This document shows, in pieces, positions 25,776-34,044 of a DNA stretch of 64,000 bases. Within the stretch, counting starts at the first letter, position 1, and each line of letters starts with the position of its first letter. Below the pieces are notes generated by a model, which did no database searches, was not told the DNA's origin, and saw only the letters and a list, made by a program, of their open reading frames with translations. The DNA comes from Sulfitobacter sp. F26169L (GTDB lineage: Bacteria; Pseudomonadota; Alphaproteobacteria; Rhodobacterales; Rhodobacteraceae). The DNA is taken from contig NZ_JAPMLP010000002.1 in assembly GCF_026410285.1 (NCBI RefSeq), forward strand, positions 255,501-319,500, in the 5' to 3' direction. The position numbers and the translations under genes were made by a program.

Positions 25776-27173
25776 ATGACCATCATATCCAACCATCTTC
25801 CCACCGCCGAATTGCAAGCACTAGATGCCGCCCACCACATGCATCCGTTTACCACGAATGATGAGTTGGGTGAGCGTGGCGCGCGCGTAATCACCAGTGC
25901 CAAAGGCATCTATTTGCGCGACAGCGAGGGGAACGAAATTCTCGATGCGATGGCGGGTCTATGGTGTGTGAATCTCGGTTATGGTCGCGATGAACTGGTA
26001 CAGGTTGCTACCCGCCAAATGGCGGAACTGCCCTATTATAACACATTCTTCAACACAACCCACACACCTGCGCTTGCGCTCGCTGCCGAATTGGCAAAGC
26101 TGGCACCGGAAGGATTGAACCATGTATTCTTCGCCGGTTCCGGCTCCGAGGCGAATGATACAAACCTGCGGATGGTGCGCACCTACTGGGCGGAAAAAGG
26201 GCACCCCGAAAAATCACACATCATCAGCCGGAAAAACGGCTATCACGGCTCTTCCATGGGATCGGGCTCATTAGGTGGGATGGCATATATGCATGCACAG
26301 GGTGGCATGCCGATTCCCGGAATTCATCACATCGGGCAGCCTGATTGGTGGGCCGAGGGTGGCGATCACACGCCAGAAGATTTCGGCTTGCTGCGCGCCC
26401 GGGAACTCGAAGAGAAAATCCTCGAACTGGGAGCGGGGAATGTTGCTGCGTTTATCGCAGAGCCGGTGCAAGGCGCAGGCGGCGTGATTGTGCCGCCCAG
26501 CACCTACTGGCCGGAAATCCAGCGTATCTGTGACAAGCACAATATCCTGATCATCGCTGACGAGGTGATCTGCGGGTTCGGGCGCACAGGCAACTGGTTC
26601 GGCTCCACGACGATGGGGATCAAACCGCATATCATGACCATCGCAAAGGGTCTAAGCTCGGGATACGTACCGATTGGCGGATCGATTGTATGTGACGAAA
26701 TCGCAGAAGTAATCAACGCAATCGAATTCAACCACGGCTACACCTATTCGGGCCACCCCGTCTGCGCCGCTGTGGCGTTGGAAAACCTGCGCCTTTTGCA
26801 GGATGAAAACGTTCTTGATCATGTAAACAACGTGGCGGGCCCCGCCCTTCACGCTGCGCTTGAGAAGTTGGGAGAACATCCGCTGGTCGGCGGCGTGAAT
26901 GTGAAGGGTATGATGGCCTCGCTGCCGATGACCCCGAACAAGGACACCCGCGCCAAATTCGCAATGGATGAAGGGACCGTTGGATTCATGTGCCGTGAAC
27001 GCTGCTTTGCCAACAATCTGGTGATGCGTCACGTCGGGGATCGCATGATCATTTCCCCGCCGCTGGTTATCACACCGGAAGAGATTGACGTGTTCCACAC
27101 CCGCGCCAAACTCGCACTGGACGAGACTTATAAAGCGCTAAAAGACGGTGACATGCTGAAAACCGCTTCGTGA
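25776..27173 (+). CDS. Class III aminotransferase, putrescine/diamine type
   Basis: 465 residues, PLP fold type I omega-aminotransferase. Phosphate-binding GSGSEANDTN is at about 121-130, the cofactor pair DE at 262-263 (IIADEVICGFGRTG), and the Schiff-base Lys291 in MTIAKGLSSGY. Overall pattern resembles putrescine/spermidine-pyruvate aminotransferases (SpuC type). Divergent from potF with a shared 228-nt promoter region, so it probably degrades imported putrescine to an aminoaldehyde. Other omega-amine substrates such as beta-alanine or taurine cannot be excluded. Confidence 0.88.
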   Translation: MTIISNHLPTAELQALDAAHHMHPFTTNDELGERGARVITSAKGIYLRDSEGNEILDAMAGLWCVNLGYGRDELVQVATRQMAELPYYNTFFNTTHTPALALAAELAKLAPEGLNHVFFAGSGSEANDTNLRMVRTYWAEKGHPEKSHIISRKNGYHGSSMGSGSLGGMAYMHAQGGMPIPGIHHIGQPDWWAEGGDHTPEDFGLLRARELEEKILELGAGNVAAFIAEPVQGAGGVIVPPSTYWPEIQRICDKHNILIIADEVICGFGRTGNWFGSTTMGIKPHIMTIAKGLSSGYVPIGGSIVCDEIAEVINAIEFNHGYTYSGHPVCAAVALENLRLLQDENVLDHVNNVAGPALHAALEKLGEHPLVGGVNVKGMMASLPMTPNKDTRAKFAMDEGTVGFMCRERCFANNLVMRHVGDRMIISPPLVITPEEIDVFHTRAKLALDETYKALKDGDMLKTAS

Positions 27174-27179
27174 GGGATG

Positions 27180-27219
27180 CGGGTCCGGACATAGTGATTC
27201 ATCTCCGGACCCGTTTTTT
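27180..27219 (+). terminator. Intrinsic terminator after the aminotransferase
   Basis: Perfect 10-bp stem CGGGTCCGGA / TCCGGACCCG followed directly by six T. It starts 7 nt after the stop codon, a textbook rho-independent terminator. Confidence 0.9.
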
Positions 27220-27252
27220 GCAGTTCATTCTACCGATATTTGATGGAAATTT

Positions 27253-27265
27253 AGGCAATTTGCCT
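27253..27265. promoter_or_regulatory. Palindrome upstream of the second polyamine ABC operon
   Basis: 13-bp interrupted palindrome AGGCAATTTGCCT about 110 nt before the ATPase start. It uses the same GGCAA / TTGCC half-sites as the element at 25618-25631, in the opposite arrangement. Candidate operator only. Confidence 0.35.
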
Positions 27266-27377
27266 TGAATCAGCTTATTTGTAACATTTCTAGCTTTATC
27301 CAGTTGCAAAGAGGGGCAGGCATGCGTTTAGTCAGACGCAATGTTAAAAATAATAAAGACTACGGGGAGCCATACAT

Positions 27378-28478
27378 TTGGCGAATACTAAATCCAGCGA
27401 CGCGTTTGTCGAATTTGAACGTGTGCAAAAGAGCTATGACGGCGAGAACCTTGTCGTCAAAGATCTGAACCTAAGCCTGCCCAAAGGCGAATTTCTGACA
27501 ATGCTTGGGCCATCGGGGTCGGGTAAAACGACCTGTCTGATGATGCTTGCCGGATTTGAGACGGCAACGTATGGCGACATCCGCCTAGATGGCGTTTCGA
27601 TCAATAACATCCCGCCTCACAAGCGCGGCATCGGCATGGTTTTCCAGAACTACGCCCTGTTCCCGCATATGACAGTTGCCGAGAATCTGTCTTTCCCGCT
27701 GGAAGTCCGCAAAATGGGCAAATCCAAACGCGAGGAAAAAATCATGCGCACCCTCGACATGGTGCAGATGCGTGATTTCGCGGGCCGGCGTCCTGCGCAG
27801 TTGTCAGGGGGCCAGCAGCAGCGGATCGCACTAGCGCGCGCACTTGTGTTCGAACCCGAGCTTGTGTTGATGGACGAACCGCTGGGCGCGCTGGACAAAC
27901 AGTTACGCGAGACCCTGCAGTTCGAGATCACCAAGCTGGCGCATGATCTGGGGATCACCGTTGTTTACGTAACCCACGACCAGACCGAAGCCCTCACCAT
28001 GTCCGATCGCGTGGCGGTGTTTGACGATGGCCGCATCCAGCAGCTTGCGCCACCGGACAAACTGTATGAAGAGCCAGAAAACAGTTTTGTTGCGCAATTT
28101 ATTGGTGAGAATAACACGTTAGAAGGCACCGTACAGGACATCAGGAACGGTATCGCGATTGTCAAACTGGACAGCGGTGAATTAATCGATGCGAAGCCGG
28201 TCAACGTCTCGAAAGCCGGTGAACGCACCCGCGTTTCAATCCGCCCCGAGCGGGTGGAATATAACAGGGAACGCTTGCAGGAAGACGCATTTACCCTGAA
28301 AGCCGAAGTGCTGGAATTCATTTATATGGGTGATATTTTCCGCACACGCCTACGTGTTGCAGGCAGGGACGACTTTGTCATCAAGACCCGCAACGCACCT
28401 GATCAGGATCGCCTGACACCCGGCACCCAGATCGAAATCGGCTGGCTGCCCGAAGATTGCCGCGCGCTGGACGCATAA
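27378..28478 (+). CDS. Polyamine-type ABC transporter ATPase
   Basis: 366 residues. Walker A GPSGSGKTTC, ABC signature SGGQQQRIALARAL, Walker B LVLMDEPLGALDKQ and a TOBE domain near the C-terminus. Starts at a TTG codon: GGGGAG lies 8 nt upstream, the sequence from residue 2 matches PotA-type N-termini, and no ATG occurs before Walker A. First gene of a four-gene importer operon. Substrate is inferred from family (polyamine/opine class) and is not certain. Confidence 0.88.
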   Translation: MANTKSSDAFVEFERVQKSYDGENLVVKDLNLSLPKGEFLTMLGPSGSGKTTCLMMLAGFETATYGDIRLDGVSINNIPPHKRGIGMVFQNYALFPHMTVAENLSFPLEVRKMGKSKREEKIMRTLDMVQMRDFAGRRPAQLSGGQQQRIALARALVFEPELVLMDEPLGALDKQLRETLQFEITKLAHDLGITVVYVTHDQTEALTMSDRVAVFDDGRIQQLAPPDKLYEEPENSFVAQFIGENNTLEGTVQDIRNGIAIVKLDSGELIDAKPVNVSKAGERTRVSIRPERVEYNRERLQEDAFTLKAEVLEFIYMGDIFRTRLRVAGRDDFVIKTRNAPDQDRLTPGTQIEIGWLPEDCRALDA

Positions 28479-28598
28479 GACCACCGCGCATGATGTATCG
28501 CGCCGCACACTCTGCGGCGTGATCTATAAAGGGTGGCAGCTAAACCCGTTGTTGTCGCCTTGAAATACCGCAACGGGATAAAACTGGGAGAGAAAAGA

Positions 28599-29705
28599 AT
28601 GAATCTTACAAAAACTCTGATGACATCAACCGCGCTTACAGTCGCGGCTAGCATGTCTTTTGCTGAGAGCCATATGGCCAACGAGATGACAATCGTAAGC
28701 TGGGGCGGGGCATACTCCAACAGCCAGCAAAAGGCTTATCACGACCCCTACATGGAAAAAACCGGCGTCAAAATCATCAATGACGAATCCTCGAACGAGG
28801 CGGTGGCCAAACTGCGCGCGATGAACGAAGCAGGCAATGTCACATGGGACGTTGTCGATGTTGTTGCAGCCGATGCCCTCCGTCTTTGCGACGAAGGTCT
28901 GGCGATGGAAATCGACCCTGACGAAATGCTTGCCGATGGCGATGACGGCTCCAAAGCTTCCGACGATTTTGGCGACCTGTTGGTGGGCGACTGCTTTATC
29001 CCGCAGATCGTATATTCCACAACAGTTGGCTATCGCACCGATCTAGTGGGTGACAAAGCCCCGACAGATATCTGTGCACTGTTCGATCTGGAAGCATATC
29101 CCGGCAAGCGTTCGCTGGAAAAGCGCCCGATCAACAACATGGAATGGGCGCTGCTGTGTGACGGCGTTGCAAAAGACGAAGTCTATGACGTGCTGGAAAC
29201 AGCCGAAGGCCAGCAGCAAGCGCTGGATAAACTGGCGACGATCAAAGACAACGTTGTCTGGTGGTCAGCCGGCGCCGATACGCCACAACTATTGGCCGAT
29301 GGCGAAGTGATTATGGGTTCCACCTACAATGGCCGTCTGTTCAGCTTGATCGAAGAACAGAACCAGCCGGTTGCAATGCTGTGGGACGCGCAGGTGTTCG
29401 ACCTTGACGGATGGATCATTCCAACCGGCTTGACAGACGAGCGTAAGGCACGCGCGCTGGACTATATCATGTTCGCAACAGACACAAAGCGTCTGGCAGA
29501 TCAGGCGAAATACATCGCCTACGGTCCTGCACGTAAATCCTCCGCACCGCTGGTGGACAAGCACGCAGAACTGGGCATCGATATGGCCCCACACATGCCG
29601 ACCGATCCCGAAAACGCCAAGAACACATTCTTGTATAACTACGAGTTCTGGGCAGATTACCGTGATGACATCGACGCCAAATTCCAGGCGTGGTTGGTAC
29701 AATAA
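28599..29705 (+). CDS. Polyamine-type periplasmic binding protein
   Basis: 368 residues. A signal peptide (MNLTKTLMTSTALTVAASMS) ends near FAES, then MTIVSWGGAYSNSQQKAY begins the PotD-like fold. The ATG at 28599 is chosen over an upstream in-frame codon because GGGAG lies 8 nt before it and the signal peptide begins there. 120 nt after the ATPase gene, with a CCCGTTG / CAACGGG inverted repeat in the gap. Followed by a stem-loop and two permease genes. Confidence 0.9.
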   Translation: MNLTKTLMTSTALTVAASMSFAESHMANEMTIVSWGGAYSNSQQKAYHDPYMEKTGVKIINDESSNEAVAKLRAMNEAGNVTWDVVDVVAADALRLCDEGLAMEIDPDEMLADGDDGSKASDDFGDLLVGDCFIPQIVYSTTVGYRTDLVGDKAPTDICALFDLEAYPGKRSLEKRPINNMEWALLCDGVAKDEVYDVLETAEGQQQALDKLATIKDNVVWWSAGADTPQLLADGEVIMGSTYNGRLFSLIEEQNQPVAMLWDAQVFDLDGWIIPTGLTDERKARALDYIMFATDTKRLADQAKYIAYGPARKSSAPLVDKHAELGIDMAPHMPTDPENAKNTFLYNYEFWADYRDDIDAKFQAWLVQ

Positions 29706-29720
29706 GCTGATGCAGCTTAT

Positions 29721-29746
29721 GGAGGGGGCCCATCGCGGCCCTCTCC
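29721..29746 (+). other. Stem-loop between binding-protein and permease genes
   Basis: 10-bp stem GGAGGGGGCC / GGCCCTCTCC with one G-U pair and a 6-nt loop, 15 nt after the binding-protein stop. No T-run follows. Likely protects the abundant binding-protein message and reduces permease expression, as known for other ABC operons. Confidence 0.6.
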
Positions 29747-29799
29747 GCACTAGATTTGTTAGTTAATTTACCATTTCCGACCAAGCCGATGGGGACACC

Positions 29800-31485
29800 A
29801 TGAGCGACGCACCAACAGTCCAAACCGCCGCATCTTCCGCCGCAGAGGCGCGCGCTGCGGATGCCGCCCATACGGGGCCCATGCTGGCTGCAGATGGCAC
29901 GCCGCTGAAGAAGTCACTAAACCGTGCATTGCGACTGCAAAAAGTACGGGCCTTGGCGCTGATCGGCCCGCTTCTGATCTTTGTACTGGTTACATTTATC
30001 GCGCCGATTGCTGATATGCTGTTCCGCTCGGTCGAGAACGAGATCGTGTCCAACACATTACCGCGCACCACAGATATGCTGGCGGAATGGGATGCAAAAG
30101 GCACCGAATTTCCGCAGGAGCCGATATTCGAGGCGCTCTACGACGACATGTTTTTTGCCAAAGAAGCAAAACTGCACACACGCCTCGGCTCGCGTTTGAA
30201 TTATGAACTGACGGGTGTTTCATCGTTGTTTCGCAAAACCGGCCGCAAGGTTGACGATATGGGAGAGGTTTATCAGGATCAATTCGAAGATCTTGATGAT
30301 TTCTGGAAGACCGGCGAGAACTGGAACAGCTTGATGGCCAGCGATGGCTGGCTTGTCGCGATGGACGGCTGGAAAAAATCCGACGGTAAACAGCCACCGT
30401 TTGAATTGCGCGAAGGTATCGCAGAGATGCTGCCTGCCACGACCGAAACCTATGTGCGGTTTGCAGACTTCATCCAGAACCAGGACGAAGACAATCTTTA
30501 TAAGAAAGATCCGTGGGCGATTGTGTATTCATCACTGCATGCGGATTTGACAGGCCAGAACAGCGTCGCGTCCTATACCGGCCCCGCTGCAGCAGAGCTG
30601 AAAGCAGCAGCCGCAGCCGCACCTGCATTTGAGACAGTGAACTTTTCCGAGGCCTTCCGCGATATCGATAAAGACTGGCACGCGTTGGATGTCTGGCAGA
30701 CCATCAAGGTTTACAGCCCGAAATATACGTCCGGCTATTTCCTGAACGCGGTCGACATGCAAAAATCGGTGGACGGCCCCGAACTTCGCCCCGAAAACGA
30801 ACGCATTTACGGGATTTTGTTCTGGCGTACGATTGTGATGTCGGTTGTGATCACGGGCTCGTGCATTCTGCTGGGCTATCCGGTGGCGTGGATTTTGGCA
30901 AACCTGCCCGTTCGCCAAGCTAACCTGCTGCTGATCCTTGTACTACTGCCGTTCTGGACGTCTCTTCTGGTCCGCACCTCGGCCTGGAAAGTAATGCTGC
31001 AGCAGGAAGGTGTCATCAACGATACGCTTGTCTGGCTGGGGCTTGTGGCCACAGATGACCGATTGGCGCTGATCAACAACCAGACAGGCACGATCATCGC
31101 GATGACACATATTTTGCTGCCGTTTATGATCCTGCCGCTTTACTCTGTGATGCAGACGATCCAGCCCAGCTATCTGCGTGCGGCGAAATCGCTGGGCGCA
31201 ACGAACTGGACCGCGTTCTGGCGCGTGTACTTCCCGCAATCCATTCCCGGTATCGGGGCGGGCAGTATCCTCGTCTTTATTCTGGCCATCGGTTACTATA
31301 TCACCCCTGCGATTGTGGGTGGTACGTCGGGAACATTCATCTCGAACCGGATCGCCTATCATATCTCCAGCTCGCTGAACTGGGGTCTTGGTGCCGCGCT
31401 GGGCGCGATTCTCTTGGCGGCCGTGCTGCTGCTGTATTACGCTTACGACAAGATCGTCGGCATTGATAACGTGAAACTCGGATAA
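29800..31485 (+). CDS. ABC transporter permease with large periplasmic insert
   Basis: 561 residues, about twice the usual PotB size. A hydrophilic N-terminus (about 45 residues) precedes the first membrane helix (about 50-75). Then comes a soluble region of roughly 265 residues, acidic and Trp-rich (DDFWKTGENWNSLMASDGW), before the remaining five helices from about residue 345. The EAA loop LRAAKSLGATNWTAFWRVYFP is intact. Inserts of this kind lie on the periplasmic side and could contact the binding protein. 11 nt upstream of the second permease. Confidence 0.88.
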   Translation: MSDAPTVQTAASSAAEARAADAAHTGPMLAADGTPLKKSLNRALRLQKVRALALIGPLLIFVLVTFIAPIADMLFRSVENEIVSNTLPRTTDMLAEWDAKGTEFPQEPIFEALYDDMFFAKEAKLHTRLGSRLNYELTGVSSLFRKTGRKVDDMGEVYQDQFEDLDDFWKTGENWNSLMASDGWLVAMDGWKKSDGKQPPFELREGIAEMLPATTETYVRFADFIQNQDEDNLYKKDPWAIVYSSLHADLTGQNSVASYTGPAAAELKAAAAAAPAFETVNFSEAFRDIDKDWHALDVWQTIKVYSPKYTSGYFLNAVDMQKSVDGPELRPENERIYGILFWRTIVMSVVITGSCILLGYPVAWILANLPVRQANLLLILVLLPFWTSLLVRTSAWKVMLQQEGVINDTLVWLGLVATDDRLALINNQTGTIIAMTHILLPFMILPLYSVMQTIQPSYLRAAKSLGATNWTAFWRVYFPQSIPGIGAGSILVFILAIGYYITPAIVGGTSGTFISNRIAYHISSSLNWGLGAALGAILLAAVLLLYYAYDKIVGIDNVKLG

Positions 31486-31496
31486 GGAGCAGACCC

Positions 31497-32675
31497 ATGG
31501 TTGCACTCACACCCATCTCACGCACCGAACCGACGTTTTATGTTCCGGTTGTTGCGGCCTTCGGCGCGTTCTTCGGCGTCTTCATCGGCACAGGCCAAGG
31601 TAACCTGATTGCGGGCGTTCTAGGCGGCGCGATCCTTATGGGGGCGTTGGCATTTATTCTGACCAAGTTGATCAAAAACGAAAAAGCCGCCCGCTGGGGC
31701 CTTACACTCCTCATCGCGTTGGGCGGGTTCGCTCTTGCGGGTATTCCCGGATTGTTAATTGGCATCTTTTTTGGCTGGTTTTTCGGCTTTCTCACCTTTT
31801 GGCTATACGAGGGACGCTATCGTGCAAAAATTCCGCCCTATCTGACACCCGGACAGGTTCTGTGGCACTTTACCTTCCGCGTCATATGCGGTGCGATATT
31901 TGTGTTTCTAATCACTCCGATCCTTGTGGTCATGCCGCTCAGCTTCAACGCCGAGAACTTCTTTACCTTCACGCCTGAAATGCTGCGCTTTGATCCGGCG
32001 GGGTATTCGCTTAAGCATTATCGCGATTTCTTCACCAATGCTGACTGGCAGAACGCGATGTGGAATTCGCTCAAGATTGCTCCTGTGGCGACGCTGCTGT
32101 CTGTGTCATTCGGCACGCTTGCCGCCATTGGCCTCAGCCAGCCTCATGTGCCGTTCCGTCGCGCAATCATGGCCATCTTGATCTCTCCCATGATTGTGCC
32201 GCTGATTATCTCTGCTGCCGGTATGTACTTTTTCTACAGCCGCATCGGCCTTCAAGGCACTTATGTGGGCGTGGTTCTGGCGCACGCGGCGCTTGGTATT
32301 CCATTTGTGATCATCACTGTCACCGCCACGCTGGTGGGGTTTGACCGCTCTCTTACGCGTGCGGCGGCCAATATGGGCGCGAACCCCGTGACCACCTTTT
32401 TCCGCGTTCAGATGCCACTTATCCTTCCCGGTGTAATTTCAGGCGGCCTGTTCGCGTTCATTACCTCCTTTGACGAAGTTGTTGTGGTTTTGTTCGTCGG
32501 ATCGTCTGGCCAGAAAACCCTGCCATGGCAGATGTTCATTGGTTTGCGCGAACAGATCAGCCCGACAATTCTGGCGGTTGCGACAATTCTTGTAGGAATT
32601 TCGATCTGTCTGCTGACTGTCGTAGAACTGTTGCGCCGCCGCTCCGAACGGTTGCGCGGGATGTCACCGAGCTGA
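31497..32675 (+). CDS. ABC transporter permease with extra N-terminal helices
   Basis: 392 residues, some 115 longer than PotC. The extra N-terminus contains about three to four Gly/Leu-rich hydrophobic segments (residues about 17-105) before the normal PotC-like permease core. The EAA loop LTRAAANMGANPVTTFFRVQMP is present. Last gene of the operon. Its 3' end overlaps the convergent transglycosylase gene by 12 nt. Confidence 0.87.
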   Translation: MVALTPISRTEPTFYVPVVAAFGAFFGVFIGTGQGNLIAGVLGGAILMGALAFILTKLIKNEKAARWGLTLLIALGGFALAGIPGLLIGIFFGWFFGFLTFWLYEGRYRAKIPPYLTPGQVLWHFTFRVICGAIFVFLITPILVVMPLSFNAENFFTFTPEMLRFDPAGYSLKHYRDFFTNADWQNAMWNSLKIAPVATLLSVSFGTLAAIGLSQPHVPFRRAIMAILISPMIVPLIISAAGMYFFYSRIGLQGTYVGVVLAHAALGIPFVIITVTATLVGFDRSLTRAAANMGANPVTTFFRVQMPLILPGVISGGLFAFITSFDEVVVVLFVGSSGQKTLPWQMFIGLREQISPTILAVATILVGISICLLTVVELLRRRSERLRGMSPS

Positions 32676-33872
32676 GCGTAAAAGATCCAGTATGCGGGGG
32701 GAGGCATAGCCGTCAGGCACCAACCCCTGCGATACCTGCCAGCCCCGCACAGCATTCACCGTAAGCGGCCCGATCTTGGCATCGATTTTTTGTGTATCAA
32801 ACCCCTGTGCAGTCAGCTCCTTCTGGAGCTCGATCCGCTCGTCAAAACTCAGCGCGCGGTCTTTTGTGGGCCAGCTTCCCTGCAACGGCGCGCCACCTGC
32901 GATCCGGTCTGCCAGATGGCCAACCGCGATCACATAGGCATCAGCCGTGTTATAGCTTTCCAGCACTTCAAAATTCTTGAAAACCATAAACGCCGCGCCC
33001 TCTGCACCCGCAGGCAGCAGGATTGACGAAGGCCCGTGATCCAGCACACGTTTACCATCGGTATCCATGACCCCCAAAGCTGCCCAATCGCTCGGGCTTT
33101 TTAAGACCTCACGGTTGGCCAGCAAGTAATCAAAGCCTTCGGGGATTTTCACCTCAACACCCCAGGGCTGGCCCGAAACCCATCCGTGTCCTTCGAGGTA
33201 TGCAGCGGTTGATGCCAATGCATCACGGGGGTCATCACCCCAGATGTCGCGCTTGCCATCCCCAGTCCAATCAACAGCATACCCCCAGAACGAGCTTGGC
33301 ATGAATTGCGTGTGGCCCATCGCACCGGCCCAACTACCTTTCAGGTTTTCCAGATTGGCCTGGCCCGCATCAACGATGCTAAGGGCAGAAATCAGTTCAT
33401 TCTCGAAAAAGGCAGCACGCCGCGCATCATAAGCGAGTGACGCCATTGATGTGACAACCGGATCAGTCCCGCGAAATGTGCCATAAGCACTTTCCAACCC
33501 CCAAATTGCCGTCACTATTTCGGCAGGTACACCATACTTGGCTTCTATAGCTTCGAGCGCCGCTTTTTGCTTTGCCAGCGCTGCCTTACCATTGGAAATC
33601 CGCAGATCGGAAACGGCAGTCTCAAGATAGTCCCAAATGGTTTTGGTAAATTCAGATTGGTTTCGATCACGCTCTACCACCTTGGTAGCAAAGGTAACGC
33701 CAGACATCGCCGTGTCGTACGTCCTGGCTGTGACACCGGATGCCAGTGCTTTGGGCCGGAATGCCAAAATCCACTCCTGCAAACCTTCATTCGTGCGCAC
33801 CACGTCCGGTGTGCTTGTCTGCGCTCCGGCTGACGATGCCATCAGCATCAAGAAAAATGTGATACCACGCAT
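32664..33872 (-). CDS. Lytic murein transglycosylase, MltB family
   Basis: 402 residues. A signal peptide ends near SAGAQ. The MltB-type catalytic domain has Glu127 in the IWGLESAYGTF motif and the motif GAMGHTQFMPSSFWGYAVD. A C-terminal peptidoglycan-binding domain (about 345-400, KIGPLTVNAVRGWQVSQGL) follows. It has no lipobox, so it is a soluble periplasmic or membrane-associated form. Transcribed in the same direction as rnr, 172 nt further on. Confidence 0.92.
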   Translation of the reverse strand: MRGITFFLMLMASSAGAQTSTPDVVRTNEGLQEWILAFRPKALASGVTARTYDTAMSGVTFATKVVERDRNQSEFTKTIWDYLETAVSDLRISNGKAALAKQKAALEAIEAKYGVPAEIVTAIWGLESAYGTFRGTDPVVTSMASLAYDARRAAFFENELISALSIVDAGQANLENLKGSWAGAMGHTQFMPSSFWGYAVDWTGDGKRDIWGDDPRDALASTAAYLEGHGWVSGQPWGVEVKIPEGFDYLLANREVLKSPSDWAALGVMDTDGKRVLDHGPSSILLPAGAEGAAFMVFKNFEVLESYNTADAYVIAVGHLADRIAGGAPLQGSWPTKDRALSFDERIELQKELTAQGFDTQKIDAKIGPLTVNAVRGWQVSQGLVPDGYASPRILDLLRSAR

Positions 33873-34044
33873 GATAAGACCCTTTGTGAAACGGTTTTAG
33901 GCAATCTAAACCTGATCCTTTCCTGCGAAAAGCAGTCAGGTTCCGGCTGGGCGGTCTTTGGCCCGTGCGATGCCTTTGGCCCGACGGCGTTCCAAACGAT
34001 CCAGCGCTGCGCGTCTTTACCGCGCGCTGTGCCGATGAGATGGG

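Noticed and set aside
33950..34044. Short minus-strand frame after rnr, with an Arg/Ala-rich translation (LERRRAKGIARAKDRPAGT)
   Set aside because: No start codon and a stop just upstream. It might be a gene remnant, but 27 codons are too few to support that.
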